23,965 nucleotides of DNA from CAZFHP01 sp964519365. Lineage in GTDB: Bacteria; Babelota; Babeliae; Babelales; RVW-14. Every line of letters begins with the position of its first letter. The first letter of the stretch is position 1. The notes below the pieces were generated by a model. It made no database searches. It was not told where the DNA came from and was given only the letters and a program-made list of their open reading frames with translations. The stretch spans positions 1 through 23,965 of the forward strand of contig CAZFHP010000022.1 in assembly GCA_964519365.1 (NCBI GenBank). The letters are read 5' to 3'. A program made the translations under genes and the position numbers. Below, in pieces: positions 14,881 through 22,354 of this stretch.

Positions 14881-16188
14881 ATGAAGCGCGTTTCTATCCT
14901 AGGGCTAGGGTATATAGGCCTACCAACAGCAATTCTTGCAGCAGAAGCCGGATATGATGTTTTTGGATATGATATCAATAAAGAAAAAGTTGCAAGGATT
15001 AACGCTGGTGACCCTACTATCTTGGAGCCGGGTATTGAAAAGCGTCTTCAAATAGCCCTTCAAAAGAAAAGATTCAAAGTAAGTACGCATTTAGAATATG
15101 CCGATTGCTTTCTTATTACTGTACCAACACCATTTAAAGAAAATAAAACAGCTGATTTGCAATATGTTATAAAAGCAGGAAAATATATTGCTCAACGGCT
15201 TATGCCTGGAAATTTTATCATAGTTGAGTCGACTGTTCCTGTTGGGACAACTGAAAGATTAGCCAAGCAAATAGAAGAAGAGTCAGGGTTAGTTTGTCGC
15301 GTTGATTTTTTTATTGCACACTGTCCTGAACGAGGGATTCCAGGAAGGATTTTTAAAGAGCTTGTTGATAATGATCGTGTTATTGGAGGTGTTTGTCAAA
15401 AATCGTGCGAGTTAGCGTATTCTTTTTATTCGAAGTTTGTTAAGGGCTTTTTGAATATCACTGATGATAAAACGGCTGAAATGGTTAAACTTGTTGAAAA
15501 CAGTTCTCGTGATGTACAGATTGCTTTTGCTAATCAAGTTGCATCAATGTGTTACACTGCCGGAATAGATGCGTATCATGTTATAGAGTTGGCCAATAAA
15601 CATCCAAGGGTTAATATTTTAACGCCAACATGTGGTGTTGGTGGGCATTGTATTGCAATCGATCCATGGTTTTTGATTCAAAGTTTTCCTCATGAAACGA
15701 AACTTCTTAAAGAGGCTCGCAAAATAAATGATGCAAAACCGCATCATGTTATGGGGAAGCTTTTGTCTACGGTTCAAGAGTTAAAAGATTTGGGCAAAGA
15801 AAAACCAAAAGTATTAGCATTAGGTTTATCATTTAAGCCTGATGTTGATGATTTAAGAGAGTCTCCTGCGTTAAAAATCGTATGTGAACTTGTTCATAAG
15901 TATGATTCATTTTCACTTACTGCCTATGATCCTTATGTTGATAAAGAAACAATCGCTCAATATGGGGTAGAGTTGCAGCCAGATTTGAAAAAAGCGTTAG
16001 CCTCTCATGAAATTATTTTGATACTTGTTAAACATAAAGAGTTTTTGTCGATTACAGAAAATGATTTTTGCAATAAGATTGTTTTAGATTCCTGTGGTCT
16101 TTTAAATGACCTACAAAAAGAAAAATCAAAAAATCTTTTATCTGGAGCAATAAAAACAAATTGTATTTTTGATAATATTACTTTTTAG
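14881..16188 (+). CDS. wecC: UDP-N-acetyl-D-mannosamine dehydrogenase
   Basis: The product is 435 aa. It oxidises UDP-ManNAc twice with NAD to UDP-ManNAcA. I chose ATG 14881 because GAGGTG (14869-14874) lies 6 bases upstream and the Rossmann fold starts at once; ATG 14878 and GTG 14872 are alternatives. The N-terminal NAD motif is GLGYIG (8-13). Next come TVPTPF, ESTVPVGTTE and HCPERGIPGRIFKELVDNDR, then KLVENSSRDVQIAFANQ with the conserved Lys and Asn. The catalytic Cys lies in GVGGHCIAIDPWFL (Cys257). The C-terminal UDP-binding domain has GLSFKPDVDDLRESPA. The HPRVNIL-to-DPWFL block is closer to WecC than to UDP-glucose dehydrogenase. It directly follows wecB, which makes its substrate. Confidence 0.92.
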   Translation: MKRVSILGLGYIGLPTAILAAEAGYDVFGYDINKEKVARINAGDPTILEPGIEKRLQIALQKKRFKVSTHLEYADCFLITVPTPFKENKTADLQYVIKAGKYIAQRLMPGNFIIVESTVPVGTTERLAKQIEEESGLVCRVDFFIAHCPERGIPGRIFKELVDNDRVIGGVCQKSCELAYSFYSKFVKGFLNITDDKTAEMVKLVENSSRDVQIAFANQVASMCYTAGIDAYHVIELANKHPRVNILTPTCGVGGHCIAIDPWFLIQSFPHETKLLKEARKINDAKPHHVMGKLLSTVQELKDLGKEKPKVLALGLSFKPDVDDLRESPALKIVCELVHKYDSFSLTAYDPYVDKETIAQYGVELQPDLKKALASHEIILILVKHKEFLSITENDFCNKIVLDSCGLLNDLQKEKSKNLLSGAIKTNCIFDNITF

Positions 16189-16223
16189 CACTTTAGAGTT
16201 TCTTTTAGCATGGTACACAAAGC

Positions 16224-18416
16224 ATGAGGCAAGTTTTTTTAGAAAAAGGTCGAGTATCGTTACACAATGTTGATGTTCCTCTTGTTAACAAAAACGATGT
16301 TTTAGTTCGTGTTTATTATTCTTTTATTAGCAGCGGGACAGAAGTTGCAACAATCGAAAATTCACGAAAATCTCTTATAAAAAAGTTTTCAAACAATCTT
16401 TCGCAAAATACTCAAAAAGTTTTGGGTGCTGTTAAAGAAAATGGTTTTTCTGGGACTTTGTCTTTGATCAAAGGCAAAATGAAGCAAGTTCTGCCTCTTG
16501 GATATTCATGTTCTGGGGAAGTTATTGCGATTGGCTGTAACGTAAAGAATTTTAAACGGGGAGACTTTGTTGCTTGTGCGGGATCTGATGTTGCTCATCA
16601 TGCAGATGTTGTTGCGGTTCCTGAAAATTTAGTTGCAAAAATAAAACATAAAGAAAATCTCAAGCATACAAGTTTGACAACAATCGGTGCAATTGCGCTT
16701 CAGGGAATACGTCGTGCAAAATTAGAGATAGGAGAAAAGGTTTGTGTTTTGGGGCTTGGGCTGATTGGTCAAATGACAGCGCAGTTAGCCAAGCTTGCTG
16801 GGTGCCAAGTCTTTGGGGTTGATTTAGAAGAAGATCGGCTTACGCTCGCAAAAAAACTTGGAACAGATTGTGTGTTCAACCCGCAAGAAGAAGATTTTGT
16901 TAACAGTATTACGGTTGCATCGTCTCGTCATGGCGTTGATACGACGATAATCACTGCAGGTGCGGCGTCGGGAAAAATTATTGAACAGGCTATGCAAATA
17001 ACTCGACGCAAGGGCAAAGTTATTCTTGTTGGCAATGTAAAGCTTGATTTTGACCGTGAGATATTTTATTCAAAAGAGATAGATCTGTTAATCTCTTGTT
17101 CATATGGCCCTGGGCGCTATGATCACGCGTATGAAAAAGAGGGGCATGATTACCCGTATCCATATGTTCGCTGGACAGAAAACCGTAATATGCAGCTTTT
17201 TGCACACCTGATAGAAGAAAAAAAGATTGATATTGCACCGTTAGTGAGTTATGAATTTAATGTACAAAAAGTAAAAAAAGCGTATGCGTCTCTTCAACAA
17301 AAAGATACACTTGGGGTTTTATTATCGTATAAACTTACAGAAGAAAAAGAATTTTTAGAACGTATAATAAAAGACACAAAGCACGTTGCAAATGATCGCG
17401 AGGATAAGCCTTATAAAGCTCCAGAAAAATCGATACAGACAGCAGTTATAGGCGCCGGCGGGTTTTGCAAAATACGATTGCTTCCTATTATTTCAAGCAT
17501 AAAAACGGTTAACATTCATGCTGTTATTGACACAAATGCCACAAATTTAATCAATGTTGCGCGTTCTTATGATGCCCAAAAGACAAGTAATGATTTTCAT
17601 AAACTTGTCGGTGACGATGATGTTCATGCCGTTGTTATTGCTACTCCACACGTCTTTCACACAGAACAAGCAATTAAGTTTATGCAAATGGGGAAAGCTG
17701 TTTTTGTCGAAAAACCGGCAGCAGTTACGTTTGAACAGCTTGAACAATTAAAAGCATATCATGCAAAAGCTCCTGGGAGCTTTTATTGTGTTGATTTTAA
17801 CAGAAGCTTTTCGCCGTTTATGGGGGCTATTAAAAAATTACTGGATCAAAGAGCGAACCCGCTTATTGTTCATTACAGAATGAATGCGGGCTTTATTCCG
17901 CAAGATCATTGGATTCAATCTGATGCAAACAAAGGGCGTATTATTGGTGAAGCATGTCATATTTTTGAGTTATTTTGTTTTTTAACAGATTCGAACCCTG
18001 TTATGGTTTCTGTTTCCCCTGTTTATAGTCAAGAAAAAGACATGTCTGTCACGGATAATTTTTTGGCATCTGTAACCATGGACGATGGTTCTTGTTGTTC
18101 TCTTTTGTATACTGCATTGGGCAATAGCTCTATGGGTAAGGAGTATATGGAAGTGTTCTTTGACGGCAAGTCGATTATTATGAATGATTTCTTAGAGCTC
18201 AAAAGTTATGGTCTTAAGCTTGCGTGTAATAAAAAGGTTCAAACGGCAGATAAGGGGCATGAACGTTTACTCAAGCAATTTTTTGAAGAAGCCAAAAAGC
18301 CAAATGGAAAATCACCTATTCCATTTGCACGTATTGCAATGGCAACAGAGCTGACGTTAACGGTTGATAAGCTTGCTCGAGCTGGTGGGGGAACGGAACA
18401 TATTAGCGGCGTCTAA
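16224..18416 (+). CDS. Bi-domain oxidoreductase: MDR alcohol-dehydrogenase-like domain fused to Gfo/Idh/MocA domain
   Basis: The product is 730 aa. Residues about 1-370 are a medium-chain dehydrogenase: SSGTEVATIE, LPLGYSCSGEVIAIGCNV, GDFVACAGSDVAHHA and the dinucleotide motif VLGLGLIGQ (about 174-182). The usual catalytic Zn cluster of alcohol dehydrogenases is not obvious. From about 406 a second Rossmann fold begins (AVIGAGGFCK). It carries the Gfo/Idh/MocA hallmark VEKPAA (about 494-499) and GRIIGEACHIFELF with its conserved His. Fused proteins of this layout are known from polysaccharide gene clusters, where they are thought to act on nucleotide sugars or glycan intermediates. Here it follows wecB-wecC after 35 bases, which supports a role in the same glycan. 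The reaction is unproven. Its 3' end overlaps mutL on the other strand by 14 bases. Confidence 0.85.
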   Translation: MRQVFLEKGRVSLHNVDVPLVNKNDVLVRVYYSFISSGTEVATIENSRKSLIKKFSNNLSQNTQKVLGAVKENGFSGTLSLIKGKMKQVLPLGYSCSGEVIAIGCNVKNFKRGDFVACAGSDVAHHADVVAVPENLVAKIKHKENLKHTSLTTIGAIALQGIRRAKLEIGEKVCVLGLGLIGQMTAQLAKLAGCQVFGVDLEEDRLTLAKKLGTDCVFNPQEEDFVNSITVASSRHGVDTTIITAGAASGKIIEQAMQITRRKGKVILVGNVKLDFDREIFYSKEIDLLISCSYGPGRYDHAYEKEGHDYPYPYVRWTENRNMQLFAHLIEEKKIDIAPLVSYEFNVQKVKKAYASLQQKDTLGVLLSYKLTEEKEFLERIIKDTKHVANDREDKPYKAPEKSIQTAVIGAGGFCKIRLLPIISSIKTVNIHAVIDTNATNLINVARSYDAQKTSNDFHKLVGDDDVHAVVIATPHVFHTEQAIKFMQMGKAVFVEKPAAVTFEQLEQLKAYHAKAPGSFYCVDFNRSFSPFMGAIKKLLDQRANPLIVHYRMNAGFIPQDHWIQSDANKGRIIGEACHIFELFCFLTDSNPVMVSVSPVYSQEKDMSVTDNFLASVTMDDGSCCSLLYTALGNSSMGKEYMEVFFDGKSIIMNDFLELKSYGLKLACNKKVQTADKGHERLLKQFFEEAKKPNGKSPIPFARIAMATELTLTVDKLARAGGGTEHISGV

Positions 18417-20301
18417 ATTTTTTCTCGATTTCTTCTTGTGTAAGGGTCCATGTTGTTGGACGGCCATGAACACAAATGAATTGCTTTTCTGTTTTTTGTA
18501 AATCAAGCACTAATTGTTTCATGAGCTCAAACGTAAGAATATCGCCTGCTTTAACGGCCATTTTGCATGCCATGTGGCTATGCATATGTTCATGTAATTT
18601 TTTTCGAAAAAGTTCAGGTTCTATTCTTTCGTTTTCTTCGATAAAGGCAACGGTCTCTAAAATTAATTCTCGTAAAGATTTGTCTTGTATCTTTGGTGGC
18701 GATGTCTTGATAACGACTTCTTGTTCCCCAAATTGTTCAAGTTTAATCCCGTGTTGAGCAAAAAATTTTTTTTCTTGCATGATAAGATTAAGCTGCTCTT
18801 TCGAAAGCCTAATAATCTCAGGAAATAGTAAGTGCGTGCCTTCTTTTTTTTCAAAGTTTTCCAAAAATTTTTCATATAAAACACGCTCGTGTGCTGCATG
18901 TTGATCAATAATTGTAAAATTGTTTTTGTTTTCAAGCAAGATGTATGTTTTAAACAGTTGCCCAATAATTTTCCCTGAATACACAGAAGCGTTTGTATTT
19001 GTATTATCGGGATTTGTTTCGGGAATAGTTTTTTGGTTTGTTTCGTGTTTAATCTGTGTGTTTTTCTCGAGACTTTGCTCTGGGATCTCTTTGGGGGTTT
19101 GTTTTGAAAAAAAAGAAATTTCGTGTGTGTTTTGTTGATCTTGTATTTTAAACTCATGCGTGTTAAACGTTGGTTGCGTAAATACAGGGATTTCTGGAGT
19201 ATATGCTCTAGGATTTTTAAAGTTATTTTGTGTGTCTTGTTGCGTGATAATATTTTGTGTTGGCTTTTCAAGCGTTATTTGCTGGGTTAAGTTTCTTGAA
19301 AGCGTTTGTTTTATGTATGTTTGAATTGCTGTTCGTACGGCATTTGGTTTTAGAAAGCGCACTTCTTCTTTTTTTGGGTGTACGTTAACGTCGACCATGT
19401 TAGCGTCAAGGTTTAAAAAAACAAAAGCAGCAGGAAAGCGAGCAGGTGGCAAAACGTTTAAGTATCCTTTCATTAGTGCTTTGCTCAGATCGATATTTTT
19501 TACCCAACGATTGTTAACAAAAAAGAAGATTATCTGTCGCCCATAACGCCAAAAATTATGATTTGAAGTATATCCTGTTATCGAAAGCCATGTGTGTTTA
19601 TTTGTTTCTTGTTTTGTATTTTCGTTTTGAATCTCAAGTAAATTTTGTGAAAAATTATATCCCCAAATCTGACTCGCTCGTTCTTTAATAGTATTAACAG
19701 GCGGGGCATTAAGAATAAGCTTGTTATCGCGATAGAGCTTAAAATAAATATGTTTATGGCTTAAGCAAAACGCATGAAACAGTGTTTGTATTTGGTTCCA
19801 CTCTGTCTCATCTTGCTTGAGAAATTTTTTACGTACGGGAATATTATAAAACAAATCATGAATACTTATAGATGTTCCGTCGGGACATGCTATTTGTTTT
19901 TCATGCTCGATTGTTCCCTGTTTACATGTGATTTCTATTCCCAGATCGCGAGTTTTTTCTTTTGAAGTAAGTATAACATTGCTTACAGCAGAGATACTTG
20001 CAAGCGCTTCTCCGCGAAAGCCATAAGTGTTAATTGTTTCAAGCTGCTCTACTTTTGAAATTTTACTTGTAGCATGTGGTAAAAAACAAATACGAGCATC
20101 TTCTGGCGACATGCCGCAGCCGTTGTCGACAATGCGAATAAGTTTTTTGCCTGCTTTTTCTATGTACAAAGAGAGCGTCGTTGCTTGAGCGTCAAGTGCG
20201 TTTTCAAGTAATTCTTTGACTATGTGGGCAGGGCGTTCAATGACTTCGCCAGCGGCGATTTTTTGTGCTTCTTGATGAGATAAAACTTGAATCTTACTCA
20301 C
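18403..20301 (-). CDS. mutL: DNA mismatch repair protein MutL with endonuclease motif
   Basis: The product is 632 aa with a GTG start at 20301 and no clear ribosome binding site, so it is likely coupled to the gene ending 4 bases upstream. The N-terminal GHKL ATPase shows IAAGEVIERP, KELLENALDA (Mg/ATP Asn, about 30-38), DNGCGM (59-64) and YGFRGEALASI (about 93-103), then NVHPKKEEVRF. A low-complexity Gln/Asn/Thr/Lys linker (about 335-440) joins the C-terminal dimer domain. That domain carries the DQHA-xx-E-xxxx-E endonuclease motif (about 466-477), ACKMAVKAGD and CVHGRPT (about 608-614) near the end. These mark the nicking class of MutL used in bacteria without MutH. It receives mismatch signals from MutS, which is not in the window. 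Confidence 0.95.
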   Translation of the reverse strand: MSKIQVLSHQEAQKIAAGEVIERPAHIVKELLENALDAQATTLSLYIEKAGKKLIRIVDNGCGMSPEDARICFLPHATSKISKVEQLETINTYGFRGEALASISAVSNVILTSKEKTRDLGIEITCKQGTIEHEKQIACPDGTSISIHDLFYNIPVRKKFLKQDETEWNQIQTLFHAFCLSHKHIYFKLYRDNKLILNAPPVNTIKERASQIWGYNFSQNLLEIQNENTKQETNKHTWLSITGYTSNHNFWRYGRQIIFFFVNNRWVKNIDLSKALMKGYLNVLPPARFPAAFVFLNLDANMVDVNVHPKKEEVRFLKPNAVRTAIQTYIKQTLSRNLTQQITLEKPTQNIITQQDTQNNFKNPRAYTPEIPVFTQPTFNTHEFKIQDQQNTHEISFFSKQTPKEIPEQSLEKNTQIKHETNQKTIPETNPDNTNTNASVYSGKIIGQLFKTYILLENKNNFTIIDQHAAHERVLYEKFLENFEKKEGTHLLFPEIIRLSKEQLNLIMQEKKFFAQHGIKLEQFGEQEVVIKTSPPKIQDKSLRELILETVAFIEENERIEPELFRKKLHEHMHSHMACKMAVKAGDILTFELMKQLVLDLQKTEKQFICVHGRPTTWTLTQEEIEKKFRRR

Positions 20302-20305
20302 GGGG

Positions 20306-20962
20306 TTACTTACGTTTCTTCTTTTTGTTTTTAGTTTTTTTCTTTTTAACCTGTAATGCAGGGTGATTTTCTAGATTTATTTTTGTACAAACAGGCTTAT
20401 AACTATTCCCTGTTAAGAGTACATGGTCTGTTTTAAAATTTAAAGTCGCTTCTTGACTATGCATTTCAATAGGAACGTCGTTTTTGTTATCTTTTGTTTT
20501 AATTACTTTAACGTTACCTGTAAATTTACATATGTTTTCTTTTAAGAATAATTCTGCTTGATCTGCGTTTACAGAGTTTTCTTTTTTTTGAACAAAGACG
20601 TTTCCTGTAAATGTAATTTTTTTAAACTGAGATAAATCGTTATGTGACTTGTTGCCAGATAAATTATTTTTGGGATCGTGTTTTTGTGAATTTTTTGAAT
20701 CATACATGATCTCTAGAGCATCAGATGTAACATGACTTTTGTCTGCAAATGTAACGCGAACGTTATCTAAATATCGAAAGACATAGATGTTTTTTTCGAT
20801 ATTTTTTTCGGTTTTTAAAGGTGTACATGTTGCCTTATTACTTGTTACGGTAATATGTGAAAGTGCTTTTATGTTTGCAAAGCACGTTGTAATATGTGTA
20901 TGACAAACATAAAAACAGAAACTTAAACCAATAATTCTTAAACAAGTAATTATATATCTCAT
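20306..20962 (-). CDS. LptA/OstA-like LPS transport family protein
   Basis: The product is 218 aa. An N-terminal hydrophobic segment (LRIIGLSFCFYVCHTHITTCFA) is a signal peptide or anchor. The body has repeated short beta-type units characteristic of the OstA/LptA fold: HITVTSNKATC, YLDNVRVTFAD, SHVTSDALEIMY, KITFTGNVFVQ, SVNADQAELFL, CKFTGNVKV, HSQEATLNF and HVLLTGN. In the family these form a curved beta-strand jelly roll that bridges lipid A from the inner to the outer membrane. An odd feature is the extremely basic tail (KKKKTKNKKKKRK). It lies 8 bases after the previous gene and 4 bases before mutL, a tight operon. LptA itself or a diverged LptC/LptA-like protein both fit. Neighbouring lptB and lptC are not seen. 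Confidence 0.72.
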   Translation of the reverse strand: MRYIITCLRIIGLSFCFYVCHTHITTCFANIKALSHITVTSNKATCTPLKTEKNIEKNIYVFRYLDNVRVTFADKSHVTSDALEIMYDSKNSQKHDPKNNLSGNKSHNDLSQFKKITFTGNVFVQKKENSVNADQAELFLKENICKFTGNVKVIKTKDNKNDVPIEMHSQEATLNFKTDHVLLTGNSYKPVCTKINLENHPALQVKKKKTKNKKKKRK

Positions 20963-20970
20963 GAGTTAAT

Positions 20971-21564
20971 TTACCAGCCAATGGTACGAATTTTATTTCT
21001 TAAAGCCGACCATCCGCGTCCAACGGTGGAACATGCGTGGTCTCCTGCACTCCAAGCGAGGGGCAATTTGTCGTTAGCCATATCATTAGCAATATCAAGA
21101 GCTTTGCCTGTGTTATCGATCGCGATTGTAATATAGCGCCCACATTGGTCAACTAACTTTAAAAAGCGAGGGACCCCCTTTGCTATAAACAGATAGCATG
21201 AAAGATATGTACACTTAGCACTATTAATACCAAGGTCTTTTAAGTTATGTAATAACTGGATGCTTATTTTTTTTAATTGTTCTTCTGGCGTTTGTGTTGT
21301 TTCTATTTCATCAGTTTGGGTTTGAGTGTCAATAAGTTTTTTTTGTTTGCCCAAATCTGTGAAATGCAAATGTGTGATATCTCGTTTGTCTATAACGTGA
21401 CTTTTGCCTGTTTCGTCGACTTCTACGAAAATTGCATACGTGCGGGGAGGGGAATAATGGGAATTACGTTTCGCGTGAGCGGGAAAAAGAGAAAATAGAG
21501 AAATAAAAACGAGAGAGCTAAACAATAAATTTTTAACAAAATTTTGCACATAATTTTTTTCCAT
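20971..21564 (-). CDS. Exported protein of unknown function
   Basis: The product is 197 aa. I chose ATG 21564 because GGGAG (21574-21570) lies 5 bases upstream; GTG 21576 is an alternative that adds four residues. A clear signal peptide (LLFSSLVFISLFSLFPAHA) is cut after AHA. The mature protein begins with a basic patch, then a beta-rich segment (TYAIFVEVDETGKSHVIDKRDITHLHF). A Thr/Gln/Glu-rich linker and a helical C-terminal half follow, with three Cys (CTYLSC, DQCG) and AWSAGDHACSTVGRGW. No known family is recognised. As first gene of the operon with the LptA-like protein and mutL it may work in the envelope, but only position supports this. Confidence 0.65.
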   Translation of the reverse strand: MEKNYVQNFVKNLLFSSLVFISLFSLFPAHAKRNSHYSPPRTYAIFVEVDETGKSHVIDKRDITHLHFTDLGKQKKLIDTQTQTDEIETTQTPEEQLKKISIQLLHNLKDLGINSAKCTYLSCYLFIAKGVPRFLKLVDQCGRYITIAIDNTGKALDIANDMANDKLPLAWSAGDHACSTVGRGWSALRNKIRTIGW

Positions 21565-21626
21565 AGAGGCTCCCACTTACTTATTGACAATGCAGAAAAA
21601 TTTTATCAATTGCCCGAGCGCCTATG

Positions 21627-21654
21627 AGTATAGGGTAATTGGGATAAATTGCAA
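21627..21654 (-). promoter_or_regulatory. Candidate promoter of the exported protein / LptA-like / mutL operon
   Basis: On the - strand TTGCAA (21654-21649, 4 of 6 match) is followed after 16 bases by TATACT (21632-21627, 5 of 6 match), about 60 bases before the ATG at 21564. It is the best pair in the 133-base gap, which otherwise shows nothing distinctive. Confidence 0.4.
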
Positions 21655-21697
21655 ATCAAGAAATATTAGAACGCATTGCTGGTGCTTGTTATTATGT

Positions 21698-22168
21698 TTA
21701 TATGGCTTGAGGGGTTTGTTGTTGCTGTTGTTGCTGGGGTGTTGGCTTTTGTTTCTCAAGCATCATATTTTTTAGAAGCCCATTTTTTACCGTTGTTAAT
21801 CGTGCCAGAGTAAAAGCGCCGACGGCTATTACGATACTTCCTAATGCAATATCGTAATGTGCCCGCATGGCAAATAAGTTTACTGCAAATGTGAGCAACC
21901 ATAGTAAAATAAAATATGCCCCTGTGCGTGTCCATTGTGCCAGAATAAGTATGCCCAGAAAGATTTCTAAAGTTCCGATGCCCATAATAAAAATTGGGGC
22001 ACTGACTGGAACATGTGTAAGCATGTATGTGCTGACATATTGTTCCCAAGGTGCTATAAAATTAAAAAACTTGTCTATGCCAAGAATAATAAACGTAAGA
22101 CCATACGTATATTTTAAGATTAGCCATGTGTGAATAATTTTAAGTGAAAGTGATTCGAGTTTTCCCAT
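21698..22168 (-). CDS. DoxX-family integral membrane protein
   Basis: The product is 156 aa. AGGAG lies 7 bases before the ATG at 22168. Four hydrophobic helices are visible: about 15-35 (YGLTFIILGIDKF), 57-77 (PIFIMGIGTLEIFLGILIL), 83-103 (GAYFILLWLLTFAVNLF) and 108-128 (ALGSIVIAVGAFTLARL). The GIDKF motif after the first helix and GxxEIxxGxLIL in the second are typical of DoxX/DoxD-like and SURF4-type small membrane proteins. Members have been linked to quinone or thiosulfate redox chemistry and redox stress, but the family is functionally broad. The C-terminus has a run of seven Gln flanked by Thr-Pro, a low-complexity tail that is likely disordered. It is monocistronic as far as can be seen. 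Family is likely; role is open. Confidence 0.75.
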   Translation of the reverse strand: MGKLESLSLKIIHTWLILKYTYGLTFIILGIDKFFNFIAPWEQYVSTYMLTHVPVSAPIFIMGIGTLEIFLGILILAQWTRTGAYFILLWLLTFAVNLFAMRAHYDIALGSIVIAVGAFTLARLTTVKNGLLKNMMLEKQKPTPQQQQQQQTPQAI

Positions 22169-22354
22169 CGCCCCGCTCCTTTTTTAAGAGATTATTATTT
22201 ATATTTGTTACTTTTATATTTAAAATGCCAGAAGTTTTTTGCGAAATACAAGACTTTACTCAAATGTTATTGCAAAAAAGCTAAGCTTTGTTAGTTTTCA
22301 TCTTTGATATGCTATAGCTTCTAACAAAATCTAGATTTATCTGGGAGTCCAGAT
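22169..22354. other. Divergent intergenic region
   Basis: This 186-base AT-rich gap separates the DoxX-like gene (-) from the large exported protein gene (+) and must hold both promoters. A TGCTATAGC extended -10-like sequence near 22307-22315 could serve the + gene, but its best -35 (TTGTTA) is 19 bases away. Several TATAAA-like boxes face the - gene. None is convincing. Confidence 0.3.

Noticed and set aside
18663..19271. 202-codon open frame on the - strand inside mutL
   Set aside because: It is a frame-shifted shadow of the AT-rich low-complexity linker of mutL, and its product is Lys/Asn/Thr-rich without domain features.
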